Source of the DNA: Pantoea sp. SOD02
GTDB lineage: Bacteria > Pseudomonadota > Gammaproteobacteria > Enterobacterales > Enterobacteriaceae
Length of the DNA stretch: 64,000 bases
Reading direction: 5' to 3'
NCBI RefSeq assembly: GCF_024707505.1
Contig: NZ_CP102604.1
Location: 1,488,001 to 1,552,000, forward strand
Positions 48,485 to 59,543 of this stretch are shown piece after piece (position 1 is the stretch's first letter; each line of letters starts with the position of its first letter). The notes below the pieces were generated by a model. That model was given only the letters and a program-made list of their open reading frames with translations, was not told the DNA's origin and did not search any database. Position numbers and translations under genes: made by a program.

Positions 48485-50602
48485 ATGAATTCTCTGTTTG
48501 CCAGTACGGCGCGTGGGCTCGAAGAGCTGTTGAAAAGTGAGCTAGACGCGCTGGGTGCGCAGGATTTGCAGGTGGTGCAGGGCGGCGTCCACTTTCAGGC
48601 CGACGACCATGTAATGTACCAAAGCCTGCTGTGGAGCCGTCTGGCTTCGCGCATTTTGCTGCCGCTGGGAGAATTTGGCGTCTGGAGCGATCTCGATCTT
48701 TACGTGGGTGCGCAAAGTATTCCATGGACCGAGATGTTCGACAGCAACACCAGTTTTGCCATCCATTTTAGCGGCACCAACGAGGTGATCCGCAACAGCC
48801 AGTTCGGTGCGCTGCGTATCAAAGATGCCATCGTGGACAGCTTTACCCGTCAGAACCTGGAACGTCCGAACGTTGATCGTGAACAGCCGGGCATCCGCAT
48901 CAATGCGTGGCTGAACAAAGATCGCGTCAGCATCGCGCTGGATCTGAGCGGTGATTCACTGCATCAGCGCGGCTATCGCCAGCAAACCGGCGCCGCGCCG
49001 TTAAAAGAAACCTTAGCGGCGGCGATTGTGATGCGTTCCGGATGGCAGAGCAGCACGCCGCTGGTCGATCCGATGTGTGGTTCCGGTACGCTGCTGCTGG
49101 AAGCGGCGTTGATCGCCTGCGATCGCGCGCCTGGCCTGTTGCGTACCCATTGGGGCTTCAATCGCTGGAAGAAACACAATCAGGCGGTGTGGCAGGAGGT
49201 TCATGCTGCCGCGAAAGAGCGCGCACGCGTCGGCACCGCCGCTGCGACCGCCCGTTTCTATGGCTACGATAATGACAGCCGCGTGCTGGAATCGGCGCGC
49301 GCCAATGCTCGTCGTGCAGGCGTGTTCGAGCTGTTCACCTTCGCGCAGCAGGATGTGATCAAGCTGAAGAATCCGCTGGCGGGTAAAGAGATCACCGGTA
49401 CGGTCTTGAGCAACCCGCCGTACGGTGAGCGTCTGGAAAGCGAACCAGCGCTGATTGCTTTGCACAGCCAGCTGGGCCGCATCATGAAGCAGAATTTCGG
49501 CGGCTGGAATCTGTCGCTGTTCAGCGCTTCGCCAGAGCTGCTGAGCTGCTTGCAACTGCGTGCCGATCGCCAGTTTAAAGCCAAAAACGGCCCGCTTGAG
49601 TGCGTGCAGAAAAACTATCAGCTGGCTGCAACCAGCGCAGAAGGCGGCGCGCAGATCGCGGAAGATTTTGCTAACCGTCTGCGCAAGAACCTGAAGAAGC
49701 TGGATAAATGGGCGCGTCAGTCGAATATCGACTGCTATCGTCTGTATGACGCCGATCTGCCTGAGTACAACGTGGCGGTCGATCGTTACGCTGATTGGGT
49801 GGTGATTCAGGAGTATGCGCCGCCGAAAACCGTGGACGCCAACAAAGCGCGTCAGCGTCTGTTCGATGTGATCAGCGCCACGCTGAGCGTGCTGGAGATT
49901 CCGGCGAATCGTCTGGTGATGAAAACCCGCGAGCGTCAGAAAGGTAAAAGCCAGTATCAAAAGCTGGGCGAGAAGGGCGATTTCTTCGAAGTACAGGAAT
50001 TTGATGCGCGCCTGCTGGTGAATCTCACCGATTATCTGGATACTGGTTTGTTCCTCGATCACCGTATCGCGCGCCAGATGCTGGGCAAAATGAGCGCAGG
50101 CAAAGATTTCCTCAACCTGTTTGCCTATACCGGCACCGCCAGCGTGCACGCCGGTTTGGGTGGCGCGAAAACCACCACCACCGTAGATATGTCGCGTACT
50201 TATCTCGAGTGGGCCGAGCGCAACCTGCGTCTTAACGGTTTAACCGGCCGTCAGCACCGCCTGATGCATGCGGATTGCCTGAGCTGGCTGCGCGAGAGTG
50301 ACGAACAGTTCGATTTGATCTTTATCGATCCACCGACGTTCTCTAACTCAAAGCGCATGGAAGACGATTTCGACGTGCAGCGCGATCACATGATGCTGAT
50401 GCAGAACCTGAAACGTCTGCTGCGTCGCGGTGGCACCATTATGTTCTCCAACAATAAGCGCGGCTTCAAAATGGATCTCGACGGCTTAGAACGTCTGGGT
50501 CTGCAGGCGCAGGAAATTACCCAAAAAACGCTGTCGCAGGATTTCGCGCGCAACCGTCAAATTCACAACTGCTGGCTGGTTAGCCACGCCGGTAAGGAAT
50601 AA
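48485..50602 (+). CDS. rlmL: bifunctional 23S rRNA methyltransferase RlmKL
   Basis: Two fused SAM methyltransferases: the N-terminal half (RlmL) makes m2G2445 and the C-terminal half (RlmK) m7G2069 in 23S rRNA. 705 residues. THUMP domain (about 45-155), then the RlmL catalytic motif [13 protein letters not shown] and SNPPYGERL near residue 310. The C-terminal Rossmann domain has [19 protein letters not shown] and [12 protein letters not shown]. Five bp before uup. Confidence 0.97.
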   Translation: MNSLFASTARGLEELLKSELDALGAQDLQVVQGGVHFQADDHVMYQSLLWSRLASRILLPLGEFGVWSDLDLYVGAQSIPWTEMFDSNTSFAIHFSGTNEVIRNSQFGALRIKDAIVDSFTRQNLERPNVDREQPGIRINAWLNKDRVSIALDLSGDSLHQRGYRQQTGAAPLKETLAAAIVMRSGWQSSTPLVDPMCGSGTLLLEAALIACDRAPGLLRTHWGFNRWKKHNQAVWQEVHAAAKERARVGTAAATARFYGYDNDSRVLESARANARRAGVFELFTFAQQDVIKLKNPLAGKEITGTVLSNPPYGERLESEPALIALHSQLGRIMKQNFGGWNLSLFSASPELLSCLQLRADRQFKAKNGPLECVQKNYQLAATSAEGGAQIAEDFANRLRKNLKKLDKWARQSNIDCYRLYDADLPEYNVAVDRYADWVVIQEYAPPKTVDANKARQRLFDVISATLSVLEIPANRLVMKTRERQKGKSQYQKLGEKGDFFEVQEFDARLLVNLTDYLDTGLFLDHRIARQMLGKMSAGKDFLNLFAYTGTASVHAGLGGAKTTTTVDMSRTYLEWAERNLRLNGLTGRQHRLMHADCLSWLRESDEQFDLIFIDPPTFSNSKRMEDDFDVQRDHMMLMQNLKRLLRRGGTIMFSNNKRGFKMDLDGLERLGLQAQEITQKTLSQDFARNRQIHNCWLVSHAGKE

Positions 50603-50607
50603 GTTTT

Positions 50608-52518
<1,911 letters not shown>

Positions 52519-52533
52519 TCGGAAGGAGTCAGC

Positions 52534-53817
52534 ATGTGTGCAGCGGATCAAGCGCATCAGTGGAGTCTTTGTCCACAATGTGATTTAACAGTAAAGCTGC
52601 CCGCTGTACCGGTCGGCAGCCGTGCGCGTTGCCCGCGTTGTCACACCACGCTGCAAGCCAACTGGCAGGAGCCGCGTCGACGTCCGACCGGCTACGCCCT
52701 TTCGGCGCTGTTTATGCTGGTGCTGGCCAATCTGTTTCCTTTCATCAATATGCACGTCGCGGGATTGAGCAGCCAGATATCGCTGCTCGAAATTCCGCAG
52801 GTGATGGATCGTGAAGATTACCGCAGCCTGGCAACGCTGTTTCTGCTGTTTGTGCAGGGCATTCCCGCCTTCTGCATGATCACCATTATCCTGCTGGTCA
52901 ATAACGTTCGCATGCCGCATAACCTGCGGCTTGGGTTGGCGCGCGTGCTGTTTCAGCTGCGTAGTTGGGGCATGGCGGAAATCTTTATGGCTGGCGTGCT
53001 GGTCAGTTTCGTTAAGCTGATGGCGTACGGTGAAATTGGCCTCGGCAGCAGCTTCTGGCCGTGGTGTCTGTTCTGCGTGCTGCATCTGCGGGCGTTTCAA
53101 TGTGTTGATCGCCGCTGGGTGTGGCAACGTATCGATCCGTTACCGCCACTGCCGAAAGTGCCGCTGGCCGGTATTAGCGGCTTAAAACAGGGTTTGCGTA
53201 GTTGTCCTTGTTGTACTGCTATTCTGCCCGCCGACCAACTGGCGTGCCCGCGTTGTGGTGTGAAGGCGCATGCGCGCCGTAAGAACAGTCTGCAATGGAC
53301 GCTGGCGCTGCTGATCACCTCGGTGATGCTCTACATTCCCTCAAATATCATGCCGATCATGGTGACCGAAACACTCGGTTCGCAATATCCCTCGAACATT
53401 ATGGCCGGGGTGATTTTGCTGTGGAGCGACGGTTCGTGGCCGGTAGCGCTGGTGATCTTCATCGCCAGCATCATGGTGCCTTCGCTGAAAATGCTGGCGA
53501 TCGCCTGGCTGTGCTGGCACGGCAGCGGACGCGGCGGGCGCGATGATGAAAAGATGCACGTGATTTATGAGGTGGTTGAGTTCGTTGGCCGCTGGTCAAT
53601 GATTGATGTGTTTGTCATCGCCGTTCTCTCTGCGCTGGTGCGGATGGGAAGGCTGATGAGTGTGTATCCTGCGCCGGGTGCGCTGCTGTTTGCCATGGTG
53701 GTGATTCTCACGATGTTCGCCGCCATGACCTTTGATCCGCGCCTGCTGTGGGATCGACAACGAAAAACTGAACGTAAGGAGCCGCGTCTTGACGGACAAC
53801 CATCACGGGACTGCTAA
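52534..53817 (+). CDS. pqiA: PqiA intermembrane transport membrane protein
   Basis: Inner-membrane partner of the MCE protein PqiB in a lipid-transport system between the two membranes (paraquat-inducible in E. coli). 427 residues in two similar halves. Each half begins with a zinc-ribbon-like pair of CxxC motifs (CPQCDL...CPRCHTTL near 11-40; CPCCTAIL...CPRCGVK near 225-250) followed by about four membrane helices. The 3' end overlaps the pqiB start by 29 bp. Confidence 0.95.
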   Translation: MCAADQAHQWSLCPQCDLTVKLPAVPVGSRARCPRCHTTLQANWQEPRRRPTGYALSALFMLVLANLFPFINMHVAGLSSQISLLEIPQVMDREDYRSLATLFLLFVQGIPAFCMITIILLVNNVRMPHNLRLGLARVLFQLRSWGMAEIFMAGVLVSFVKLMAYGEIGLGSSFWPWCLFCVLHLRAFQCVDRRWVWQRIDPLPPLPKVPLAGISGLKQGLRSCPCCTAILPADQLACPRCGVKAHARRKNSLQWTLALLITSVMLYIPSNIMPIMVTETLGSQYPSNIMAGVILLWSDGSWPVALVIFIASIMVPSLKMLAIAWLCWHGSGRGGRDDEKMHVIYEVVEFVGRWSMIDVFVIAVLSALVRMGRLMSVYPAPGALLFAMVVILTMFAAMTFDPRLLWDRQRKTERKEPRLDGQPSRDC

Positions 53818-55432
53818 GGTCGACCAGATTAAACGCTGGTCACCGGTCTGGATTGTACCCATCATCACGCTGTTAATAGGCGGATGGATTCTTTTTTATC
53901 ACTTCAGCCATCAGGGCCCGGAAGTCACGCTGATTACCGAGAATGCGGAAGGCATTGAAGCCGGTAAAACCACCATTAAAAGCCGCAGCGTTAACGTCGG
54001 CGTGGTGGAAAGCGCGGTTCTGACCGACGATCTACATCACGTCGAGATCAAAGCGCGTCTCAACTCCGGCATGGAAAAGTTGCTGCAAGGCGATAGCGCA
54101 TTCTGGGTGGTCAAACCGCAAATTGGCCGCGAAGGTATTTCCGGTTTAGGTACCTTGTTGTCGGGTGCTTACATCGAACTGCAGCCGGGCGCGAAGGGCG
54201 ATAAGCCAGAGAGATACCAACTGCTGGATGCGCCGCCGTTAGCGCCGCCGGATGCCAAAGGCATTCGTGTCACGCTTGACAGTAAGAAAGCGGGACAGCT
54301 GAATCCGGGCGATCCGGTGTTGTTCCGTGGTTATCGTGTCGGCTCGGTTGAAACCAGCACCTTTGATACCGATAAACGCATGATGGCTTACCAGCTGTTT
54401 ATCTCGGCGCCTTATGATCGCCTTATTACCACCAACGTGCGCTTCTGGAAAGACAGCGGCATTGCGGTGGATATGTCGGCTTCCGGCATGCGCGTAGAGA
54501 TGGGATCGCTCACCACGCTGTTCAGCGGCGGCGTCAGTTTTGACGTGCCGGACGGCGCTGAGTTGGGCCGTGCTGCGGAGAACAAAGCGGAATACCATCT
54601 GTACGACGATCAGCGCAGCATCCAGGATTCGCTCTACAGTGCTCACACCGATTTCCTGCTGTTCTTCACCGATTCGATTCGTGGCTTGCAGGTTGGCGCA
54701 CCGGTTGAGTTCCGCGGTATTCGTCTGGGTACGGTTTCACAAGTGCCTTACATGATTCCTGGTGTGAATCAGGCGCTGAATACTGACTATCGTGTGCCGG
54801 TGCTGATTCGCATTGAGCCGGACCGTTTTGTTAATCGTCTGGGCGGGGATTTCAATCTTGAGCAGCATCTGCAAGAAGGCAAAAAACGCGGTCTGCGTGC
54901 GACGCTGAAGACCGGTAACCTGCTGTCTGGCGCGCTGTTTATCGATCTTGATTTCTACGACAACGCACCGGCGTATAAAGGCCCGAACGAAGTGGCGGGA
55001 CTGGAAGTGATTCCGACCGTCAGCGGCGGCCTGGCGCAGATTCAGCAGAAATTGATGGCGGCGCTGGATAAGATTAATGGTTTGCCACTCAATCCTGTGC
55101 TGAACGAAGCCACCGGTACCTTGAAAGAGAGCCAGCGCACGCTGCAGCAGCTGCAAAAAACGCTGGATAACCTCAATCAGGTAACGGCGAATCCGGCGAT
55201 GAAAACGCTGCCTTCAGATATGCAGCAAACCCTGCGCGAACTGAATCGTATTATGAAAGGGCTGCAGCCAGGTTCGCCGGCTTACAGCAAACTGGTAGGC
55301 GACATGCAGCGGCTTGATCAGGTGCTGCGTGAACTGCAGCCGGTGCTGAAAACGCTGAATAGCAAAAGTAACGCGCTGGTGTTTGAAGCCAAGCCGGGCC
55401 AGGATCCACAGCCAAAGAGGGCGAAACAGTGA
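53789..55432 (+). CDS. pqiB: PqiB MCE-domain intermembrane transport protein
   Basis: Anchored MCE protein forming a hexameric needle across the periplasm for lipid traffic. 547 residues: one N-terminal membrane helix (about 20-38, WSPVWIVPIITLLIGGWILFY), three MCE domains in series, and a long C-terminal coiled coil (about 415-530). The start appears to be TTG at 53789: AAGGAG lies 7 bases upstream and the protein then begins TDNHHGTAKVDQIKRWSPVW, in register with the 546-residue E. coli protein. The nearest upstream ATG (53732) lies deep in pqiA. Confidence 0.93.
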   Translation: MTDNHHGTAKVDQIKRWSPVWIVPIITLLIGGWILFYHFSHQGPEVTLITENAEGIEAGKTTIKSRSVNVGVVESAVLTDDLHHVEIKARLNSGMEKLLQGDSAFWVVKPQIGREGISGLGTLLSGAYIELQPGAKGDKPERYQLLDAPPLAPPDAKGIRVTLDSKKAGQLNPGDPVLFRGYRVGSVETSTFDTDKRMMAYQLFISAPYDRLITTNVRFWKDSGIAVDMSASGMRVEMGSLTTLFSGGVSFDVPDGAELGRAAENKAEYHLYDDQRSIQDSLYSAHTDFLLFFTDSIRGLQVGAPVEFRGIRLGTVSQVPYMIPGVNQALNTDYRVPVLIRIEPDRFVNRLGGDFNLEQHLQEGKKRGLRATLKTGNLLSGALFIDLDFYDNAPAYKGPNEVAGLEVIPTVSGGLAQIQQKLMAALDKINGLPLNPVLNEATGTLKESQRTLQQLQKTLDNLNQVTANPAMKTLPSDMQQTLRELNRIMKGLQPGSPAYSKLVGDMQRLDQVLRELQPVLKTLNSKSNALVFEAKPGQDPQPKRAKQ

Positions 55433-55995
55433 AAAAAGGGCTAATTATCGGGGCGCTGTTGCTGCTGGCAGGCTGCAGTAGCACCATTGAAAATACCTAT
55501 TATCAGCTGCCGGCGGGCAATAATGTGGCGCGCGTTGAAAGTGCCGCTGGCACTGGACAGCCGATGATTTGGGTCGAGCAGGTGACAGTGCCGGATTATA
55601 TGGCGGGCAATGGCCTGGTGTATCAGACCAGCGATGTGAAGTACGTGATTGCGGCCAATAACCTGTGGGCCAGTCCGCTTGATCAACAGCTGCAGCAAAC
55701 GCTGATCAGTAATCTCAGCAAAGCGCTGCCTGGTCGTTTGGTTGCTGGTGCTCCGCTGGGCGATAGCCACGATACGCTTTCCGTCAATGTCACCGGTTTC
55801 CAGGGACGTTACGATGGGCAAGTGGTGGTGAGTGGCGAATGGTTACTGCAGCATCAAGGGCGCCTAATCAAACATGGCTTTAATCTGACGCTGCCGCAAA
55901 CTGAAGATGGCTATGATGCGTTGGTGCGTACTCTGGCTCTCGGCTGGCAGCAAACGGCGCAACAAATCGCAAATAGTGTCGTTTCGCTAAATTAA
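55429..55995 (+). CDS. pqiC: PqiC outer membrane lipoprotein
   Basis: Outer-membrane lipoprotein that docks the PqiB needle. 188 residues with lipobox LLLLAGCSS (Cys16) after a short basic N-terminus, then an ABC-type transport auxiliary (DUF330) domain. The start is a GTG overlapping the pqiB stop (GTGA). Last gene of pqiABC; a long hairpin terminator follows. Confidence 0.95.
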   Translation: MKKGLIIGALLLLAGCSSTIENTYYQLPAGNNVARVESAAGTGQPMIWVEQVTVPDYMAGNGLVYQTSDVKYVIAANNLWASPLDQQLQQTLISNLSKALPGRLVAGAPLGDSHDTLSVNVTGFQGRYDGQVVVSGEWLLQHQGRLIKHGFNLTLPQTEDGYDALVRTLALGWQQTAQQIANSVVSLN

Positions 55996-56016
55996 GATTT
56001 GTTCGATGCTTATGCT

Positions 56017-56067
56017 AAGTCCTTGATTTGCTGTAGTGTGATCGCAGTCAAATCAGGGGCTTTTTTT
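56017..56067 (+). terminator. intrinsic terminator of pqiABC
   Basis: A 14-bp stem AAGTCCTTGATTTG (56017-56030) / CAAATCAGGGGCTT (56049-56062) with two G-U pairs, 18-base loop, and T tract 56061-56067. Confidence 0.88.
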
Positions 56068-56156
56068 ATTGTCTAATCAGCCAGATAGACATTCCACTGA
56101 CAATTCCACATGGCACTTTAACGTCAAAAACATGACATTGGCGTGAATTTTGCGCA

Positions 56157-56192
56157 TTGACCTTTCTTCTGCATCGGGTTAGAACATTACTG
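56157..56192 (+). promoter_or_regulatory. probable rmf promoter
   Basis: TTGACC at 56157-56162, a 17-base spacer, and TAGAAC at 56180-56185. The start would be near 56192, giving a leader of about 75 bases. In E. coli rmf is induced by ppGpp on entry to stationary phase; nothing here proves that. Confidence 0.5.
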
Positions 56193-56266
56193 TGGTTGAA
56201 CATTATATCGCCACTCTTTCTTTCCACCCAGATTCCACCAGACCTGAAAAATGAGGGAAACGAGGC

Positions 56267-56434
56267 ATGAAGAGACAGAAGAGAGACCGCCTGGAACGAG
56301 CACATTCACGAGGCTACCAAGCCGGGATTACAGGGCGTTCAAAAGAGATATGCCCTTATCAATTGATCGATGCACGGTCTCACTGGTTGGGAGGTTGGCG
56401 TCAAGCCATGGAGGACAGGTCAGCGGTGGCCTAG
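56267..56434 (+). CDS. rmf: ribosome modulation factor Rmf
   Basis: 55-residue basic protein that pairs 70S ribosomes into inactive 100S dimers in stationary phase. The translation begins MKRQKRDRLERAHSRGYQAG and runs through GRSKEICPY, HWLGGWRQAMEDR, ending SAVA and TAG at 56432-56434. Length equals the E. coli protein and most residues match. GAGG lies just upstream of the ATG. Confidence 0.95.
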   Translation: MKRQKRDRLERAHSRGYQAGITGRSKEICPYQLIDARSHWLGGWRQAMEDRSAVA

Positions 56435-56462
56435 CACTGCTGGATGTCTATCATTAAGGAAG

Positions 56463-56493
56463 AAACCTCCGCTGCGTGCGGAGGTTTTCGTTT
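56463..56493. terminator. terminator between convergent rmf and fabA
   Basis: Ten-bp perfect stem AAACCTCCGC (56463-56472) / GCGGAGGTTT (56478-56487), 5-base loop, followed by TCGTTT on the plus strand and TTCTTCC on the minus strand. Confidence 0.85.
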
Positions 56494-56500
56494 GGAAGGA

Positions 56501-57019
56501 TTAGAAAGCTGAAGTGTCTTTGAACAGACCTACTTTCAAATCAGTCGCAGAGTAAATCAGGTTCCCGTCAACGAAGACTTCGCCATCTGCCACGCCCATC
56601 ACCAGTTTACGGTTGATCACACGCTTGAAGTGAATTTTGTAGGTCACTTTCTTCGCGGTAGGCAGGACTTGTCCAGTGAACTTCACTTCACCCACGCCCA
56701 ATGCGCGGCCTTTACCTTCTGCGCCCAGCCAGCCGAGGTAGAAACCAACCAGCTGCCACATCGCATCAAGGCCAAGACAACCCGGCATCACCGGATCGCC
56801 AATGAAGTGGCAGTCAAAGAACCACAGGTCAGGGCGGATATCCAGTTCGGCTTCTACGAAACCTTTATCGAATTTACCGCCATCTTCGGTCATTTTGACC
56901 ACGCGGTCCATCATCAACATGTTGTTGGATGGAAGCGGCGGTCCATTTTCGCCAAACAGTTCGCCGCGACCCGAGGCAACCAGGTCTTCTTTACTATAGG
57001 ATTCGCGTTTATCTACCAT
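56501..57019 (-). CDS. fabA: 3-hydroxydecanoyl-ACP dehydratase/isomerase FabA
   Basis: Dehydrates beta-hydroxydecanoyl-ACP and isomerises the trans-2 to the cis-3 double bond, the branch point to unsaturated fatty acids. 172 residues, single hot-dog domain. Active-site His71 ([11 protein letters not shown]) and Asp85 (GLDAMWQL) are present. ATG at 57019. Upstream control sites resemble those for FabR and FadR. Confidence 0.98.
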   Translation of the reverse strand: MVDKRESYSKEDLVASGRGELFGENGPPLPSNNMLMMDRVVKMTEDGGKFDKGFVEAELDIRPDLWFFDCHFIGDPVMPGCLGLDAMWQLVGFYLGWLGAEGKGRALGVGEVKFTGQVLPTAKKVTYKIHFKRVINRKLVMGVADGEVFVDGNLIYSATDLKVGLFKDTSAF

Positions 57020-57052
57020 GTTCTCAATATGCCTTCTTTTAGTGAAGCCCGA

Positions 57053-57092
57053 ATATTAGCGAACAGTTGTACGCTGAGCAATCTTATCAGCT
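57053..57092 (-). promoter_or_regulatory. fabA promoter with FabR-like and FadR-like sites
   Basis: AGCGAACA-GT-TGTACGCT at 57058-57075 is an 18-bp palindrome with one mismatch, the form of FabR operators in front of fabA and fabB. On the minus strand TAATAT (57053-57058) can serve as the -10. Directly upstream, 57077-57092 reads AGCTGATAAGATTGCT on the minus strand, a degenerate FadR-type site at the E. coli position. It overlaps the lonH stop codon. FadR would activate and FabR repress. Confidence 0.65.
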
Positions 57093-58832
57093 GTGGTTGA
57101 ACCAGTTGAGCCAACGTAATGGCCATGGACGCAGGCGAGCTTCCTGCTGGTTCAACTGGGTAATGCGTTCCTGAATGGTGCTAAGCAATGATTCGCCGCT
57201 TTCACTCTGCCAGGCAATACCGGTCAGCAGCGGCAGCGCTTCATCTACGCTCTCAATGGCCCAGAGATGGAATTGTCCGGCTTTAACCGCCTCCACTACA
57301 TCCTGATTCAGACTGAGATGACGCGCGTTACTGGCAGGGAAAATCACACCTTGCTTGCCGGTCAGTTCACGTGAGTTACAGATGTGGAAGAAGCCTTCAA
57401 TTTTTTCGTTCAGGCCGCCGACGGGCTGCACGTTACCAAACTGATCGACTGAACCGGTTACCGCAATCTGCTGATTAACCGGCTGATTAGCCAGCGCACT
57501 GATTAACGCACACAGTTCGGCCAGTGAGGCGCTATCGCCATCTACTTCGGAATAGGATTGTTCAAACACCAGCGAAGCCGAGAAGGGCAGCTGTTGTTCC
57601 AGTTCCAGCTCGGCAATCAGGTAGGCTTGCATAATCATCATGCCTTTCGCATGAATGTTGCCACCCAATTCAGCTTTACGCTCCACATCGGTGAACTCGC
57701 CATCGCCCGGATGAACCACACAGGTAATGCGTGAAGGTTCGCCCCACGGACGCGGATGACCAGGGAACTCAACCACTGAAAGGCCATTGATTTGGCCAAC
57801 CACTTCGCCTTCGGTCTCAATCATGATCTGATTAAGCAGAATTTCATCGCGCATGCGATCGGCGAGGAAGCCTTCACGCCACTGGCGTGCTTCCAGCGCT
57901 TCTTTTAACGCTTCGCCATTGATGCTGTCGCCATGCAGCGCCGTTTCCTGCAGCTGACGACGGAGCCAGCGTGGGCAAAGCGGTAAGGTGTCTTGATCAC
58001 CGGTCATGCGTGCCGCTTCGGTGATCAACAATGGCCAGAAATCCGCTTCAGGCTGCGCTAATCCGGCTTGTTCAGCTTGGGTTAGCGTCCATTGGCACCA
58101 TGACGTCATGTCGTCTTCGTCGAGAATCTGTAAGCTCTCTTCAAATTCGCTATACAGCGCCATCTCATGAACTTCGACGTCCATTTCCTGGAAGGCGGCC
58201 AGTGCATCACGATCGCCACACAGTACCAGACGCACTTGCAGCGGTAGCGAGGGAATGGCGACGGGCAGCGGTTGACGCTCATCCTGTGAATACCAATCGA
58301 AGCGACCTTGCTCAATGCACTTACGCAGACGTAGCCACAACAGCGGCTGTGCCAGCAAAGTATTGACCGCAAGTATTAACGTGCCGCCATTGGCGCGATG
58401 CAGTAAGCCTGGTTCAGGCTGCACACGGTCTTTATATTGACGTACGCAACCGAACAGTTGCTCAGCTTCAATCCAGTCGGCGAAATGCACGCCGCCCTGG
58501 CTGGTAAACGGACGATTGATATCGGTGGGCGCGAGTAGGCTAACGTTGTCGCCCATCACATGATAGTCACCACCGTAGAGAGCAATCTCATCCGGCTGGA
58601 AACGCTGCGCTGCATCGGCGATGCAGGCCAGGTAATCGCTATTTTCCTGACTGCGCAATAACAGCAGTGGAAAACCCAGGGTTTGATGATGCAAATGCGC
58701 CAGCGCATTCAGCAGACGCGGCTGAACCGCGGCAAGACTATCGCAATCTTCCAGTGAGACGTTCGAGAAAATGGATTGGTAGCGGTCGCTATCCGGCTGC
58801 AGGGCTTGCCACGTAATTTGAGTGCTGGTCAA
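57087..58832 (-). CDS. lonH: Lon-like protease LonH (YcbZ)
   Basis: Lon-family protein with a degenerate AAA-like N-terminal half and a C-terminal serine-lysine protease domain. Catalytic-type Ser lies in SEVDGDSASLAEL and Lys in GGLNEKIEGFFHIC. Target unknown. About 581 residues if translation begins at TTG 58832, which gives LTSTQITWQALQPDSDRYQSIF in register with the E. coli start (MTITKLAWRDLVPDTDSYQEIF). No ATG lies in frame nearby; the frame is open to an ATG at 58949, but that extension is Cys/Asn-rich and overlaps the matP promoter area. The start therefore remains uncertain. Confidence 0.88.
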   Translation of the reverse strand: MTSTQITWQALQPDSDRYQSIFSNVSLEDCDSLAAVQPRLLNALAHLHHQTLGFPLLLLRSQENSDYLACIADAAQRFQPDEIALYGGDYHVMGDNVSLLAPTDINRPFTSQGGVHFADWIEAEQLFGCVRQYKDRVQPEPGLLHRANGGTLILAVNTLLAQPLLWLRLRKCIEQGRFDWYSQDERQPLPVAIPSLPLQVRLVLCGDRDALAAFQEMDVEVHEMALYSEFEESLQILDEDDMTSWCQWTLTQAEQAGLAQPEADFWPLLITEAARMTGDQDTLPLCPRWLRRQLQETALHGDSINGEALKEALEARQWREGFLADRMRDEILLNQIMIETEGEVVGQINGLSVVEFPGHPRPWGEPSRITCVVHPGDGEFTDVERKAELGGNIHAKGMMIMQAYLIAELELEQQLPFSASLVFEQSYSEVDGDSASLAELCALISALANQPVNQQIAVTGSVDQFGNVQPVGGLNEKIEGFFHICNSRELTGKQGVIFPASNARHLSLNQDVVEAVKAGQFHLWAIESVDEALPLLTGIAWQSESGESLLSTIQERITQLNQQEARLRPWPLRWLNWFNHS

Positions 58833-59002
58833 AATATTCGCATTAGTCTGATTTAGGAAAAGCGCGATTATACAGGAATCAACCCGGTTAATCACGGCGG
58901 AGTTCCGGCCCGGATTGTGACGGCTGCAACATGTTTTTCCTTGCTGCATCCAGGAAAAAAGCTGTTATTCTTAGTTTGTTACGTGATCACGATGAGATTC
59001 CG

Positions 59003-59470
59003 ATGAAATACCAGCAACTCGAAAATCTTGAAAGTGGATGGAAGTGGAAATACCTGGTGAAAAAGCATCGGGAGGGTGAACTGATCACCCGTCATCTTGA
59101 GCTTAGCGCGGCGCAAGCTGCGGTTGATACGCTGCTATCGATGGAAAATAGCCCGGTTGAGGTTAACGAGTGGATCGCCCAGCACATTCATCCTGATTTG
59201 GAGAATCGTCTCAAGCAGACGATACGTGCGCGCCGTAAGCGTCACTTTAATGCCGAGCATCAACATACGCGTAAGAAATCGATCGATCTGGAATATCTGG
59301 TGTGGCAGCGTCTGGCAGGATTGGCGCAGCGTCGGAGTAATACGCTGTCAGAAACTATCGTCCAATTGATTGAAGATGCCGAACGCAAAGAGAAGTATGC
59401 CAGCCAGATGTCTACGCTGAAGCAAGATCTGCAGGCGATCCTCGGGAATGGTGGCTCGGAAAAAGAGTAG
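59003..59470 (+). CDS. matP: macrodomain Ter protein MatP
   Basis: Ribbon-helix-helix DNA-binding protein that recognises matS sites and organises the terminus macrodomain, excluding MukBEF. 155 residues. A four-helix bundle domain ([26 protein letters not shown]) is followed by [32 protein letters not shown] and a C-terminal coiled coil. ATG at 59003; an earlier in-frame ATG at 58931 adds 24 unsupported residues. Divergent from lonH; shares a terminator with ompA. Confidence 0.97.
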   Translation: MKYQQLENLESGWKWKYLVKKHREGELITRHLELSAAQAAVDTLLSMENSPVEVNEWIAQHIHPDLENRLKQTIRARRKRHFNAEHQHTRKKSIDLEYLVWQRLAGLAQRRSNTLSETIVQLIEDAERKEKYASQMSTLKQDLQAILGNGGSEKE

Positions 59471-59502
59471 AATTCTTTTCGTTCTCATTACATTCAGCCA
59501 TA

Positions 59503-59531
59503 AAAAAACCCCGCCTTAGCGGGGTTTTTTA
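59503..59531. terminator. bidirectional terminator between matP and ompA
   Basis: CCCCGC (59510-59515) / GCGGGG (59520-59525), loop CTTA, flanked by six A on the left and six T on the right, so it functions in both directions. Confidence 0.93.
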
Positions 59532-59543
59532 CTGCGTGATAAC

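Noticed and set aside
49013-50149. Long open frame (378 codons) on the minus strand inside rlmL
   Set aside because: Lies wholly antisense to a clearly conserved gene, has no ribosome site or homology, and its composition mirrors the GC-rich codons of the other strand.
58833-58949. N-terminal extension of LonH from ATG 58949
   Set aside because: Not homologous, atypical composition, and overlaps the region needed for the matP promoter; kept only as an alternative.
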